Source: Fibrobacter sp. (lineage in GTDB: Bacteria; Fibrobacterota; Fibrobacteria; Fibrobacterales; Fibrobacteraceae). Taken from it: a stretch of DNA of 64,000 nt. The stretch lies in the NCBI GenBank assembly GCA_024398935.1, contig JAKSIH010000001.1, positions 1-64,000 on the forward strand. Reading direction: 5' to 3'. The notes below the pieces were generated by a model that worked only from the letters and a program-made list of their open reading frames with translations, was not told the DNA's origin and did not search any database. Positions 39,772 through 49,916 of the stretch are shown in pieces. Numbering within the stretch: position 1 is the first letter of the stretch; the number at the start of each line of letters is the position of its first letter. Made by a program: the position numbers and the translations under genes.

Positions 39772-41958
39772 ATGAAGAAATTCTGTTTACTCGGTGCAAT
39801 GTCCATGCTGGCAATTCTGTCCGCATGCTCTGACGATTCTTCTTCAAAGAACAGCCCTGTGGGGCCTGATGATAATCCTTCTGGTATAGATGCGTTGTCC
39901 AGCGCTGATAACGGATTGGCTGAAAGTTCATCTTCGATCTCCACTGCCCCTGATACCGTGCGCTTTGATGCCTCTGGACTGACTGGCGAATTTACAGACT
40001 CCCGCGATGGTCATGTCTATAAGATTGTGAAAATTGGTAATCAAGTCTGGATGGCTGAAAATTTGACTTATGGTCATGATGATGTAGAATTAGCTGATTG
40101 TGGACAGTGGAGCGTGTATCCTTTAACCTGTGAACAGTATAATTCACAGATTCGTTTTGATTATTCCTGGGCCGAAATTGCAGATTCAGTGAATACCGGT
40201 TGTGGCGAAACCGATCGCGGCGTTACTGTTAACGGAATACATTTGTCTAGTTGCCCGTTGGCGATGCCTTCACAAAGCGTTTGTCCTAATGGTTGGCATG
40301 TTCCTTCTGTCAAAGAATTGCAGACCCTTGTGGATTATGTTGGTGGCTCTAAAGTCGCTGGTGATGCGTTAAAATCTGCATCTGGTTGGAGTGGTGTGGC
40401 CAATGGTACAGATAAATATGGCTTCAATGTTAAGCCCTCCTATAGACCTATTGGGGATGAAGAAACTTGCCTCTATTCTACGGAACAAAATGCTGATGGA
40501 TCCTTCAAGGTTTTGTGCGTGACCGGTCAAAACGGTTATGCGGAATTTGTGGATACCAGAAGACAACGGAATAAGAAGGTGGTTCGTTGTATCCAGGGTG
40601 AGGGAAGGCATGGCCTTGATTACAAAGTGAATGTTGCCGAGAATACTTATGCGGGAATCTTTGGATCCATGACAGATCCTCGCGATGGTCAGATTTACAA
40701 GACTGTTGAAATTGGCGAACAGACTTGGATGGCTGAAAATCTCAAATACAACAATAAAGAATTTTATGAATACGAAGAAGTGATGGATGCGGAAGTCACC
40801 CACTGCTATTTGGATAGCCTTATTTGGGGGTGGGATTATGGCATGTGGAGTCCCTGTCCTGTAAAACAGCCTGTTCAGGGGATATGCCCCGATGGTTGGC
40901 ATCTGCCTACCAAAGATGAATGGAATCAATTATCTGCCTATGTTAGCGGTATTGACTATTTAGATGATTTCATCGCCAGTGACATAGCGGGTTACATGCT
41001 CAAGTCAACTTCTGGTTGGCCCAATGAAAAAAATGGAATTGATGCTTTTGGCTTTGGTGCTAATCCATCCAATGATATATATGACGAACTCTATTTTTGG
41101 GCTGGAACCACTACTGGATGGGACACAGAGTACTTCGGCAATGATTTTTTCGTAATTCAAGGAAAAGAAGCTCGAGCAGAAGCCTTATCATTAGAGGTCC
41201 CATGGAATGTCGCTGTTCGTTGTATCAAGGGAACAGGGAGTCATGAGCCTATGTCTTGGCCCTCTTATGAGGACGATGAACCTGAATCCAGTTCCAGCTC
41301 TGTCGCAGCCTATTCTGGTTCCTATGGTGAATTGAAAGATGATCGTGATGGAAATGTCTACAGGACCGTTAAAATCGGGAAGCAGACTTGGATGGCTGAC
41401 AATTTAAAATTTGAAACAGCCGACGGAAAGAGTCTCTGCAATTGTGCTGATATGACATCCTGCGATAGCCGTGGTCGCCTTTATCCTTGGACGTCTGCCC
41501 AAACCGCTTGCCCCTCCGGATGGCATTTACCTTCCTTGGAAGAAATGGAAGAACTTGTATCAGTGGCAGAAAAGGTTAAATACGATTTAGGTGGAAATAT
41601 CGAAGTATCCAGTTTCCTGAAAGACACATCGGGTTGGGCGCATGTTCCAGGAAACAATTATCTTGGCTTTAGTGCGCTGCCGGCTGGATTTGGCTATTTA
41701 GATGTTGACGGAAATGCCTCTGAAGATTATTGCGGGGCAAACTTTAACTCTTCATTAAGTGAAGATCCAGAAAGTTTGGTTGATTATTGGACTTCTTCAG
41801 AGAATGCTGATGAAAAAACGCACGCTGCTCTCTTCCTTGATGAGGATAAATCTGAAAACTATGATCTTATCGCCTGGACTGATTTTACCGGTTTTGAAGG
41901 TGATGAGGCTGAATTTAACAGGCTTATGGCATTTGCAATCCGTTGCCTGAAGGACTAA
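39772..41958 (+). CDS. Lipoprotein with three FISUMP domains
   Basis: A 728-residue lipoprotein with lipobox LSAC in MKKFCLLGAMSMLAILSACS. A Ser-rich linker (about 20-62) precedes three FISUMP units, each starting with an R-D-G-x-x-Y box: DSRDGHVYKIVKIGNQVWM (about 76), DPRDGQIYKTVEIGEQTWM (about 302) and DDRDGNVYRTVKIGKQTWM (about 523). Each continues with CPxGWHxPS/TKxE and ends in a VRCI/LK box (VVRCIQG, AVRCIKG, AIRCLKD). The domains are separated by short Ser-rich linkers. Surface-exposed repetition of FISUMP suggests multivalent binding. Function is unknown beyond the Fibrobacter-specific family. A TATATTAAG motif lies about 35 bases upstream of the start, with AGGAGG near it. Confidence 0.9.
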   Translation: MKKFCLLGAMSMLAILSACSDDSSSKNSPVGPDDNPSGIDALSSADNGLAESSSSISTAPDTVRFDASGLTGEFTDSRDGHVYKIVKIGNQVWMAENLTYGHDDVELADCGQWSVYPLTCEQYNSQIRFDYSWAEIADSVNTGCGETDRGVTVNGIHLSSCPLAMPSQSVCPNGWHVPSVKELQTLVDYVGGSKVAGDALKSASGWSGVANGTDKYGFNVKPSYRPIGDEETCLYSTEQNADGSFKVLCVTGQNGYAEFVDTRRQRNKKVVRCIQGEGRHGLDYKVNVAENTYAGIFGSMTDPRDGQIYKTVEIGEQTWMAENLKYNNKEFYEYEEVMDAEVTHCYLDSLIWGWDYGMWSPCPVKQPVQGICPDGWHLPTKDEWNQLSAYVSGIDYLDDFIASDIAGYMLKSTSGWPNEKNGIDAFGFGANPSNDIYDELYFWAGTTTGWDTEYFGNDFFVIQGKEARAEALSLEVPWNVAVRCIKGTGSHEPMSWPSYEDDEPESSSSSVAAYSGSYGELKDDRDGNVYRTVKIGKQTWMADNLKFETADGKSLCNCADMTSCDSRGRLYPWTSAQTACPSGWHLPSLEEMEELVSVAEKVKYDLGGNIEVSSFLKDTSGWAHVPGNNYLGFSALPAGFGYLDVDGNASEDYCGANFNSSLSEDPESLVDYWTSSENADEKTHAALFLDEDKSENYDLIAWTDFTGFEGDEAEFNRLMAFAIRCLKD

Positions 41959-42049
41959 AAAACATTCAAATCACTCTTGTGTGGGTTGATCTGATTTCGT
42001 TATATTAACTGCGCTGAAATTCCTCAGCGCAATTTCTATATTCAGAATC

Positions 42050-42892
42050 ATGACAGCAATCAAGCTTGATAAAGTTTCCTTTCGCTATCCGGGCGTCAGC
42101 AAATGGGCGCTTTCCGAGGTGTCCCTAGAGATCCCTCAGGGAAGTTTCTATGCCTTGCTTGGCCCCAATGGTGCAGGAAAAACTACGTTACTTCGCTTGC
42201 TGTGTGGCCGTTTTTCCTGCTTTAGCGGAAAACTCGAAATTGCAGCTCCATATAAGGCTAAGAATGGATTCCTCAATCCTGAATGTTACGGTGTCCTGCT
42301 GGAAAACCCTGGCGTTTATCCGAAACTTTCTATTCAGGAGTATGTGGATTATTTCCTTGGTTTCTATGGCTTTGGTAGTTCTGCCTATAAAAAGAAATGC
42401 CATTCCAAGGAATGCATCGAAGCTCTTGCCAAGAAACTTGAGTTGCCAGACTTGTCCACGAAAATGTCCGCTCTTTCTCTTGGCAACCGCCAGAAAGTGC
42501 AGTTGCTTCGTACGCTTGCTCCATGTCCTAAGTTGTTGATTCTTGACGAACCGGTTGCAAATCTGGATCCCGTGTCCCGTGAAGCGGTCTGGCACCTGAT
42601 TTCCGAATGGCGTAAGCAGGACGGCGGCACTGCCATCGTCTGTTCTCATATCCTTGCGGAAATGGAAACGGAGGCAACGGATTACGCCATCATCGATGGT
42701 GGTTCTGTTCTTAAACAGGGACGCGTGTCCGAGCTCGCAGAAAACCAGAATTCACTCCAGCTAGAATTGCCCAAGAATTTAACTGCGGAACAGGTCTGCG
42801 CTGCTCTGGAAAAGGCTGGTCTTGCGGGCGTTCAGATTAAGCCGTCCAGGTCCAGCCTTTCCGAACTGTACCGCAATACGGTACAGGGATAA
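42050..42892 (+). CDS. ABC transporter ATP-binding protein (CcmA-type)
   Basis: A 280-residue ATPase. Walker A GPNGAGKT, Q-loop region LLENPGVYPKLS, signature SALSLGNRQK (LSxGxxQ, slightly degenerate), Walker B LLILDEPVANLDP and switch His in VCSHIL. The C-terminal 60 residues resemble those of drug or ABC-2 type exporters. ATG 42050 lies 7 nt after TATATT (42037-42042) and lacks a ribosome site, so it is probably leaderless. An inverted repeat GCGCTGA-AATTCC-TCAGCGC (42011-42030) sits just upstream. No permease gene is adjacent. Confidence 0.88.
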   Translation: MTAIKLDKVSFRYPGVSKWALSEVSLEIPQGSFYALLGPNGAGKTTLLRLLCGRFSCFSGKLEIAAPYKAKNGFLNPECYGVLLENPGVYPKLSIQEYVDYFLGFYGFGSSAYKKKCHSKECIEALAKKLELPDLSTKMSALSLGNRQKVQLLRTLAPCPKLLILDEPVANLDPVSREAVWHLISEWRKQDGGTAIVCSHILAEMETEATDYAIIDGGSVLKQGRVSELAENQNSLQLELPKNLTAEQVCAALEKAGLAGVQIKPSRSSLSELYRNTVQG

Positions 42893-42905
42893 ACAGGCGG
42901 ACAGT

Positions 42906-44783
42906 CTAGAAAGTCTGTGAAAGGTCGAAGGCGAATCTGCCCCAGTGGAAACTTTCTGGACTCCAGTCGGTCAAATTTTTCTTGAATGCATAGTCCAGGC
43001 GGAAGGTCAGGAACTGCCAATGGTAGCGTAAGCCTAGACCGAAACTTTCATCCCGTTCGCTTTTGTACTTGGGGTCTTCGTCGGTTACTGCCGCCCAGTC
43101 GTAGAACTGCACAATCTGCCATTGCCTCATGTTCTTCCATGGGAGAGTCCAGCGAACTTCTTCGTTAAAGCGAATATACTGGGGGGTAAGGCCGGTGTTG
43201 ATGATGGTCTCCCCTGGATTTTCGGGATCATCTTCCTCATAGCTTGCATAAATTCCGCGGAAACGGTAACCGCGCACGGATCGGGGACCGCCCTGGTAGA
43301 ACACGCGGGCGTCGTCTTCAATGGCCTTTGCGAAGAACTTGCCATAGCTTCCACTCAAGGCTCCGTTAAAGGTCCAGAATAGCGGAAAATAGAAGTTCGT
43401 TGTAATTTCTCCATAGGTATAGGGGTCGCCGATCATGGTAATGGAGCTGAAGTCTCCATTCAGGTTGGTTCCTGCGCCCATTGTGGGGGAGATGCGGACT
43501 CCTTTTGTCGGGTTGAAGTAGTCATTGGTATAGTCAAAGGTGAGTGCAATTTCCGCCTTCAGCTTGAACATTTTGTCTTCAATCTTGTTCACATATCGGG
43601 TATCCAGGGTTCCACGGAATCGGATGTGATCCGTAATGCCGAAGGTAAGGTCCCCACGATTAATCACTTCGTAGCGTTCCTCGACGCTATCCGGATATGC
43701 CGGCGGATTAATCTTTTCGTGATTCAGGGTGAGGCGGTCTTCAAGACGTATTGCCGTGGGAATGATGCTGAAGGAGGTTCCGAACAGGAGGGGATTTGCA
43801 TAACCGATGGACATTTCCTGCTTATGCTGGGCCACCTGGAAGTTTGCAGAAAATTCGTTGAATCTCCCGAAGAAGTTCTTGTGCCTTGCGTAGGCCTGTG
43901 CGCCGAAACCGTAAATTTCTTCGTAGAAAAATCCATAACGAGTATCGCCGGGGATTCGTTCCACGACTTTTACATGAACGTCCGAAAGACCGTCCTCTCG
44001 CAGGGAGTCTGTCATGCGGATCTGGGTAAAGAGCTGGGTGGAGTAAAGTTTTGACTTGAAGGAATTGTACTGGTCACCGTCAATGATTTCGCCCTTCTCG
44101 ATTCTCCAGAGGGAGGATAGCCATGCCGTATCGGTAAGGCCTGCCTCGGGATTCTTTTCTTTCCGGCTGGAAATTCTGCGGGTGTCGCTGACAACATTTC
44201 CCATCATCACCTTGGTACCCGGATTCACGTTGATTTCGACGGAAATTTTCTTTGCGGTGGTATCCACGAGTTCAATCGATGAAACATATGTATGGAGATA
44301 GCCTTCCTTACGATAGGCGTTCAGGATGGTCTGTAAATCTTCGGAAATTTCCTCATGGTTGTAGTAACGGTCCTGTGCAGTATAGAGAGAGGCTGTATCG
44401 ATCTGGATTCTCTTGTCTTCTGTGACATTCAACTTGATTCCGCCGAACTTGTAGCGCTCTCCATCGCGAATGCTGATGTAGTATCCGCGCTTCACGACTC
44501 CAGTCCTTACGAATTCACGACGAATATCCAGGGATATTTCATGACTGTAGTAACCCTTGGTGTAGTAAAGAGCCTTTACGTTTTCCAGGGAATATCGCAT
44601 GATGAAGTCCTGCTTGATACTGTCCATTTGCCCGAAAGCTTCTGGCATTTCAAGTTGCTCTTCAATCTGGAAATTGGAAAATACCTTATTTCCGGAAATG
44701 TTGATATACCACGGATTCTTGTCTTCTTCCGCAGACATTGCAAATGTCATGGCAAACAGGATCAAAAGGATAATCTTTTTCAT
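42906..44783 (-). CDS. tamA: Omp85-family outer-membrane protein, TamA-like
   Basis: A 625-residue protein. After a signal peptide (MKKIILLILFAMTFAMSAEE), about three POTRA domains (25-270; VKALYYTKGYYSHEISLDIR, LNAYRKEGYLHTYVSSIEL, RIPGDTRYGF) lead into a 16-strand-type barrel (about 280-625). The family features GGPRSVRGYRFRGI (the strap/RGY motif) and a C-terminal strand ending FAFDLSQTF are seen. It overlaps the end of the TamB-like gene by 4 bp (ATGA), so the two are co-translated. Together they form the TAM complex that links inner and outer membranes, in protein insertion or phospholipid transport. Confidence 0.88.
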   Translation of the reverse strand: MKKIILLILFAMTFAMSAEEDKNPWYINISGNKVFSNFQIEEQLEMPEAFGQMDSIKQDFIMRYSLENVKALYYTKGYYSHEISLDIRREFVRTGVVKRGYYISIRDGERYKFGGIKLNVTEDKRIQIDTASLYTAQDRYYNHEEISEDLQTILNAYRKEGYLHTYVSSIELVDTTAKKISVEINVNPGTKVMMGNVVSDTRRISSRKEKNPEAGLTDTAWLSSLWRIEKGEIIDGDQYNSFKSKLYSTQLFTQIRMTDSLREDGLSDVHVKVVERIPGDTRYGFFYEEIYGFGAQAYARHKNFFGRFNEFSANFQVAQHKQEMSIGYANPLLFGTSFSIIPTAIRLEDRLTLNHEKINPPAYPDSVEERYEVINRGDLTFGITDHIRFRGTLDTRYVNKIEDKMFKLKAEIALTFDYTNDYFNPTKGVRISPTMGAGTNLNGDFSSITMIGDPYTYGEITTNFYFPLFWTFNGALSGSYGKFFAKAIEDDARVFYQGGPRSVRGYRFRGIYASYEEDDPENPGETIINTGLTPQYIRFNEEVRWTLPWKNMRQWQIVQFYDWAAVTDEDPKYKSERDESFGLGLRYHWQFLTFRLDYAFKKNLTDWSPESFHWGRFAFDLSQTF

Positions 44784-47700
44784 TTTTGCTCCTGTTCTTC
44801 GGGTTTAAAGTCAATATCTTCGCAGTAACCTAGACCTAATAGGCATGGGTTCCAGAACCGGTAATTATAGTTAATGCCGATATTCTTTTCCACACGGTTT
44901 TCGTTTCCGCCTGCACCTGTATTGGTCAGGTACTGCTTGGAAATAAGCAATGCGTTCAGGGACAGGCTAGGACTCATGTGATTCTTGTGGGAATATTCCT
45001 CTTCCTGGAAAACGGGCAAGGTGTAGTTGATGCCGAATTGCAGCGCCTGGTCATAGGTCGGGTTGTCACTCTGGTCTTGGGTATAGCCGAAGACGAGGCT
45101 CAGGTTCTTGATCCAACGATCCATGGAAACAGGCACCTTGACATAGCTGGAGTCCTTATCGCCGGTGGAGGTGTTGTCGAAGAGCATCACCTTCATGTCG
45201 ATATCGCCAATATAGTCTCCGCCCAGGGTCTTGTTTGCCGTTGCAGAAATCACTTTACCGATAGCCTTGCCGGCGAGCTTGTTCCAGTCCGTGCTTTCGT
45301 CGCCGCCACCATCCGCAATGCAACCGAGGAATACGTTGTAGTAAATCGCAGCAGACGAAGCTTCCGTTCCGCAGTTGGAAGAGGGGATGGGCTGGGGGTT
45401 GGTAATCGTTCCCTGGATGTCCAGGTTGATGGGACAGGTCTCAGCATCCTTATCGTTTGTCTCGGAACAGTAATGAAGTTCCTGGCTACTGGTTACGTCA
45501 ATAATGCCCTGCTGCCAGGGGGCGTCGTTCCAAGTAATCTGGAAGGAATTCAAACCGAATTCGTAAAGGTCTCGAACTCCGATAAAGCCGCTGTTGGTGT
45601 TGGTGATGTCGCCGCGGAGCAGGGGTCTCGTGGTATTTCCCAGAACCCAGATGTCAAAGCTGAAGGGGAAGGTTACAAAAGGTGTGACCACCATGACGGA
45701 ATCGTCCTGGGAATCGCTGACATGGAGGGCCAGATTGATGGGGCTTGCCGTGGATATCTTTTCTTCTTGGGCGCCCTTCTTGCGAAGCTTTGTGGTAAAG
45801 TTGTTGAACATCCCGATGTAGCGTTCGATAGCGGATGGTGTAACTTCGATATCGATAGACTTGTGGTATACCAGCTTGTCGATGGTGACATTACCGCCTA
45901 GGGTGTTGTTCTTGATCTGTCCTTCCTCGCTTCGCGGAATGTTAAAGAAGATGTTTGCTCGTGCAAGGGCGGATGCCTCGCCGTACATATCGTGATTGAA
46001 ACTATAGGTGATGTTGGGCAGTTCTGCCGTAACTAGCATGCCTCGTTCCGTTTCCTTCAGGCTGCCGCTAATGGATTCAAGATGGATGGAATGCTCGTCC
46101 TTGACCAAGGTAAAACTTTCCGAAGAGATGTTGACGGCTTCCAGCTTCATGCTGTCCAGGGAGAATGCGGCTGTTGCGACAATGGATTCGTCGAACTCGT
46201 TCTTCGTAGACGCCTCGTCGATTTTCAGAAGTCCGTTTTCCAGTCGGCCACGAACAAAAATGGGAATTTCAAGATCCATCTTCGGTGGCTGGAAGATGGT
46301 GGAATCGCTTCGGATATCGGCTGTAATTCCCTTTAGCCCTTGCCTTGCGTTTGCGGAAATGTCCAGATGGAGATCGGTCTTTGTGATTTCGCTTAGGGAA
46401 CCTGGAATATACCAGGAACCGTTTACATCTAATGTTCCGTCAAAGACCAGGTCCTTGTTCAGGAAGCCTTCGATCCATGCGGAACCTCCATTGTCGCTTC
46501 CGTGGGTAATACTGATGTGTCGGGTTTCGCTAAAGAGATTGTCCAGAATAATCTGGGTGTTTCCGCCCCAGCCTCCGGAACCGATATCCACGTTGGCGTT
46601 GATTTCCACCTTTTCGTTCTGGGCAAACAGGTTCAGTTTCTTTACCTTGATCGCCGATGAGTCAATCTTGGACAGCTGTATGTTGGAAAAGTCCATGTTT
46701 CCGGAAAGCCCCTGTCCTTCCTGATAGGAGATATTTCCGTTCAGCATGCCCGAGGACAGAGTCGAGTCGTTAAAGGATTCCAGCAACAGGGGAATACTGA
46801 AGTCCCTTGCAGAAAGATTTGCATGCATCATCTGGATGGGGAGGTTTCCCGTAGGAGCGAAGTCCGGGTTGGAATCATTGGGCAAGATGAATCCTGCGGA
46901 AACTTGCACTGCATTTTTGTTGTGGATCGCTTCCGCCTGGTCAATAAAGATCGTGTCTCCGACCTGCCTTGCAAGGATGTTCGATTCCAGGGCGAAGGCG
47001 TCCAGCTTGCCTTGCACGTTCAGTTGCGCATAGGCGGTCTTTGTTGCAAAATTCTGTTTCCACTTGCCGGTGATGACACCGTCAATTTTTTCGCCCAGCT
47101 TGATGTCTGCAAAGGGAACCGTACGTATGGCGGCCTTGTTGGCAGTTGCCTCGATGGTCATGGAATCGCCGAATGCGATATAGACGGATGCGTCACCTCC
47201 GTGATCCTGCTTTACATTCCAGTTGGTATGGGGGGAGGCCGTCCCCCACATGACTTCGCCATCAAAGTCGAAGTGCTCGTCGGGAGTGAATATCTGACCC
47301 TTGTGGAATACGATGCCGTCGGACGGCTTGAGGTCCAAGCCTACCTGTATGGAATCCGCCTTCATGTGAAACGCATAAGGTACCGAATTGAACTTAGCCT
47401 GAGCGTGGAGTATCTCACCGTCAAAGAAACCGTTGACCTTGGTATCCTTTTCCAGAATGACATTCCCGCCAACCCAGTCCAGCGCCCAAGGTTCGTATGG
47501 AGTCAGGTCCCCGGTGAAGGAGGCGATGACTCCGTCCTCGATATCCACTGTTCCGTTGATGATGGATCCCTGTCTTGTCTCTATGGAAACTTCAATGGTA
47601 TTTCCGTTCTTTTCCGCAGAGCGAATCTCCATGTCCAGTGGCATCATCTGCGGGCCGAACTGGGCGCTCATGTTGCTGATTCGGCCACTTAATGCGCCGT

Positions 47701-48658
47701 TCATTTTTGTATCGAAGGCTCCCTTCAGGTAAATGTCTCCACCTTCGTTGTTGCGTAGCCGGGTTTCAAACCTGATAGAATCCGAACTGCCATTTATGTC
47801 AATATCTGCGTTCGTCGCAAGCAGGGGCCAGAACTCTCCAAAGCGGGTCTTGATGTTCGCCTTGTATTTTGCCTGAAGCGTATTGATGTCCATGTCCGCT
47901 TCGGCGGTTACTTCGAGAGCCCCTATGGCGGGAACAGCCTTGGGCAATTCTACCGGTATCCAGGATTTTGGATCTCGAACGACCACATGGGTGGAGGTCT
48001 TTATCTGGGTGAGATTTTCCCTAGGTGCATTGAGCTTCAGGGAGACATGGTCTTCGGCTGTGGAGATATCTACGTTCGCTTTAAGCCGGGGACTTCCAAA
48101 ATCGGCAGTCACTTCAATGGCAGCCGTATTTTCTACGAAATCACCGCGAATGTTATTTGCCTTCACCTCTACGGCGGTCTCGCTTGTGTTCTTTACCGAG
48201 AGATTGGCCAGACTCCACTTCTTTCCGTCGGATAGGGATACATTTGCTTTTTCGACTTTTACGCAGACGGGAATAGGAATCCTTAGACTGTCCGGAATGG
48301 AAAGTTCCAGTTTTTCCTTTTCCTTCTTCTCGGATGGCTTCACCTGGATCTTGGCATCGATCGATCCTACATCCAGGGTGACCTTCTTGTCCTTGCCGAG
48401 AACCGTACCATCCAGTTTCAGTCTCTCAACCTTGACGGAGGTTCCATCCATCGTTACCGTAAGGGTGTCAAAGGAGTGGGTGAGAAGTCCGTCCATGCGG
48501 TAGCCCTTTGGGCTAAAGGTTATCCCAGCGATGGTGTGGTCCGTAGATAAAAAACGGATTAGTAGGGCACGAGCAAACCAGACGCCAAGGGTCAAGGCGC
48601 CTACAACAATCGTAGCGACGATTGCCGTTCCTGCAAAAGATGAATACTTCGTACGCAA
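44780..48658 (-). CDS. tamB: TamB-like translocation/assembly module protein
   Basis: A 1292-residue protein. One N-terminal membrane anchor (about 10-32) is followed by a long AsmA/TamB beta-rich periplasmic region (FSPKGYRMDGLLTHSFDTLT near the start). The C-terminal DUF490/TamB domain lies at about 950-1292 (FPFSFDIWVLGNTTRPLLRG, ITNTNSGFIGVRDLYEFGLN, WNDAPWQQGIIDVTSSQEL). The likely start is TTG at 48658, since the first ATG would remove the membrane anchor. The gene precedes tamA with overlap. The protein is expected to bridge the periplasm as a lipid-conducting groove, as TamB-family proteins do. Confidence 0.87.
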   Translation of the reverse strand: MRTKYSSFAGTAIVATIVVGALTLGVWFARALLIRFLSTDHTIAGITFSPKGYRMDGLLTHSFDTLTVTMDGTSVKVERLKLDGTVLGKDKKVTLDVGSIDAKIQVKPSEKKEKEKLELSIPDSLRIPIPVCVKVEKANVSLSDGKKWSLANLSVKNTSETAVEVKANNIRGDFVENTAAIEVTADFGSPRLKANVDISTAEDHVSLKLNAPRENLTQIKTSTHVVVRDPKSWIPVELPKAVPAIGALEVTAEADMDINTLQAKYKANIKTRFGEFWPLLATNADIDINGSSDSIRFETRLRNNEGGDIYLKGAFDTKMNGALSGRISNMSAQFGPQMMPLDMEIRSAEKNGNTIEVSIETRQGSIINGTVDIEDGVIASFTGDLTPYEPWALDWVGGNVILEKDTKVNGFFDGEILHAQAKFNSVPYAFHMKADSIQVGLDLKPSDGIVFHKGQIFTPDEHFDFDGEVMWGTASPHTNWNVKQDHGGDASVYIAFGDSMTIEATANKAAIRTVPFADIKLGEKIDGVITGKWKQNFATKTAYAQLNVQGKLDAFALESNILARQVGDTIFIDQAEAIHNKNAVQVSAGFILPNDSNPDFAPTGNLPIQMMHANLSARDFSIPLLLESFNDSTLSSGMLNGNISYQEGQGLSGNMDFSNIQLSKIDSSAIKVKKLNLFAQNEKVEINANVDIGSGGWGGNTQIILDNLFSETRHISITHGSDNGGSAWIEGFLNKDLVFDGTLDVNGSWYIPGSLSEITKTDLHLDISANARQGLKGITADIRSDSTIFQPPKMDLEIPIFVRGRLENGLLKIDEASTKNEFDESIVATAAFSLDSMKLEAVNISSESFTLVKDEHSIHLESISGSLKETERGMLVTAELPNITYSFNHDMYGEASALARANIFFNIPRSEEGQIKNNTLGGNVTIDKLVYHKSIDIEVTPSAIERYIGMFNNFTTKLRKKGAQEEKISTASPINLALHVSDSQDDSVMVVTPFVTFPFSFDIWVLGNTTRPLLRGDITNTNSGFIGVRDLYEFGLNSFQITWNDAPWQQGIIDVTSSQELHYCSETNDKDAETCPINLDIQGTITNPQPIPSSNCGTEASSAAIYYNVFLGCIADGGGDESTDWNKLAGKAIGKVISATANKTLGGDYIGDIDMKVMLFDNTSTGDKDSSYVKVPVSMDRWIKNLSLVFGYTQDQSDNPTYDQALQFGINYTLPVFQEEEYSHKNHMSPSLSLNALLISKQYLTNTGAGGNENRVEKNIGINYNYRFWNPCLLGLGYCEDIDFKPEEQEQK

Positions 48659-48923
48659 AATCGCGACAAATAATAAAAAATTTGGCTAACTCGTTGTTTG
48701 TCAATAAGTTAGTTTAACCGCTCCAAAGCCATCTGAAGCATGAGAGAAAATATTTTTTTTGTATACGGAAATTTACGTTTTGCGCTTTATCGTTAGATAT
48801 GGGTTCTCGTCCCTTCAAATGTGCTATTTGTCAAGAATACCAACAAAAAAAATGTAAATAGGAATTAACGATGTTGTTTTTTTATATATTTCTTACAAAT
48901 CATTTCGGTTAGGAGAATAACCT
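48659..48923. promoter_or_regulatory. Divergent promoter region between tamB and a barrel gene
   Basis: An AT-rich gap of 265 bases. It contains the inverted repeat CTAACT (48686-48691) / AGTTAG (48707-48712). TATATATTTC lies about 35 bases before ATG 48924, and TAGGAGAATAACC is a ribosome site. No gene is seen in it. Confidence 0.4.
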
Positions 48924-49916
48924 ATGAAAAAGATTCTTTTTGCAATGCTCGCCCTGGCAGTGTCCCTGTTTGCTGCCGAAAAGGTTTACCTGGCTCCCAT
49001 CAGTCTGGTGGGTATGCACGGTGATTACGGTATCGTTTCTTCAAAGCTCATGAAGGCGTACATCGAAGATGATGGCCGCTATGTCCTGGTGGTTGGTTCC
49101 GCCCAGGATAGCGTCAATGTGGACAACCAGTCCGGAGTCCGGGATAAGGCTGTAAGCCTTGGCTGCTCCAAGTATATCCTGGCTGAATTTACCCGCCTGG
49201 GCGAAAATGTCCTCATGTCCTTCAAGCTGTACAACACCGATTCCGAAGCGCCCGTCTGGGACGACCGCCTGAAGGCTGCCAATCCCGACGACTTCGATCC
49301 CATTATCCAGCGCGTGGCCCGCAATATCGGTACTAAGCGTAAGGCTACTACCGACGATGATATCTATTCCGTGACTCAGAAGGAAACTGAAGAACCTACC
49401 CGCAAGGGTGTGTCATCCTACTTGGGTGTTTCCTTGGGCGGTCTCTTTGCCATGCAGCCCGATGTAGATGCCCTGGCCGGTGTTTCCGTCTTCCTGCATT
49501 ATGATTTCGGTTACCTGCTGGCAGGTATTGATGCTGGCTTCTATGGTATCGACAACCAGCTTGAGATGGGTAATATCAACCTCTCCGTCTATTATCCGTT
49601 TGGAACCCGCGCCCTTACGCCCTATGTGGGCGGCGGTATCGGTATCGGCTACACGACTTTCGATTCCGAAATCGAATATGGCTATGACTGCTATGAAGAC
49701 GATCGTGGCGGCCTGAGCGGTTTTTTGGGTGGCGGTCTGTTGATTAACCGAAACAGCAAGCTCCTGCTGAATCTGAATGTCCGCTACGTGCTGAACTTCT
49801 ACAAGACGAAGAACTGGGAAGTCCGTAAGAATGACATGGGTGGGGTAAACATTGTCCAGAAGTCCCATGCCATCAACGGCCTCATGATCAACTTCGGTAT
49901 TGCCCGTGGATTCTAG
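48924..49916 (+). CDS. Outer-membrane beta-barrel protein with an N-terminal FlgO/CsgG-like domain
   Basis: A 330-residue protein. Signal peptide MKKILFAMLALAVSLFAAE. Residues about 19-135 (VYLAPISLVGMHGDYGIVSS, LGCSKYILAEFTRLGENVLM, FDPIIQRVARNIG) resemble the nucleotide-binding-like fold of FlgO/CsgG-type envelope proteins. Residues about 165-330 are barrel-like with glycine/aromatic strands (YLGVSLGGLFAMQ, YLLAGIDAGFYGI, PYVGGGIGIGYTTF, GLMINFGIARGF). The end of the gene overlaps the start of a lipoprotein gene. Function is unknown. Confidence 0.7.
   Translation: MKKILFAMLALAVSLFAAEKVYLAPISLVGMHGDYGIVSSKLMKAYIEDDGRYVLVVGSAQDSVNVDNQSGVRDKAVSLGCSKYILAEFTRLGENVLMSFKLYNTDSEAPVWDDRLKAANPDDFDPIIQRVARNIGTKRKATTDDDIYSVTQKETEEPTRKGVSSYLGVSLGGLFAMQPDVDALAGVSVFLHYDFGYLLAGIDAGFYGIDNQLEMGNINLSVYYPFGTRALTPYVGGGIGIGYTTFDSEIEYGYDCYEDDRGGLSGFLGGGLLINRNSKLLLNLNVRYVLNFYKTKNWEVRKNDMGGVNIVQKSHAINGLMINFGIARGF

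Noticed and set aside
44978-47692. Plus-strand open frames opposite tamB
   Set aside because: tamB and tamA form a clear overlapping operon; the opposite frames have no start signals or family resemblance.
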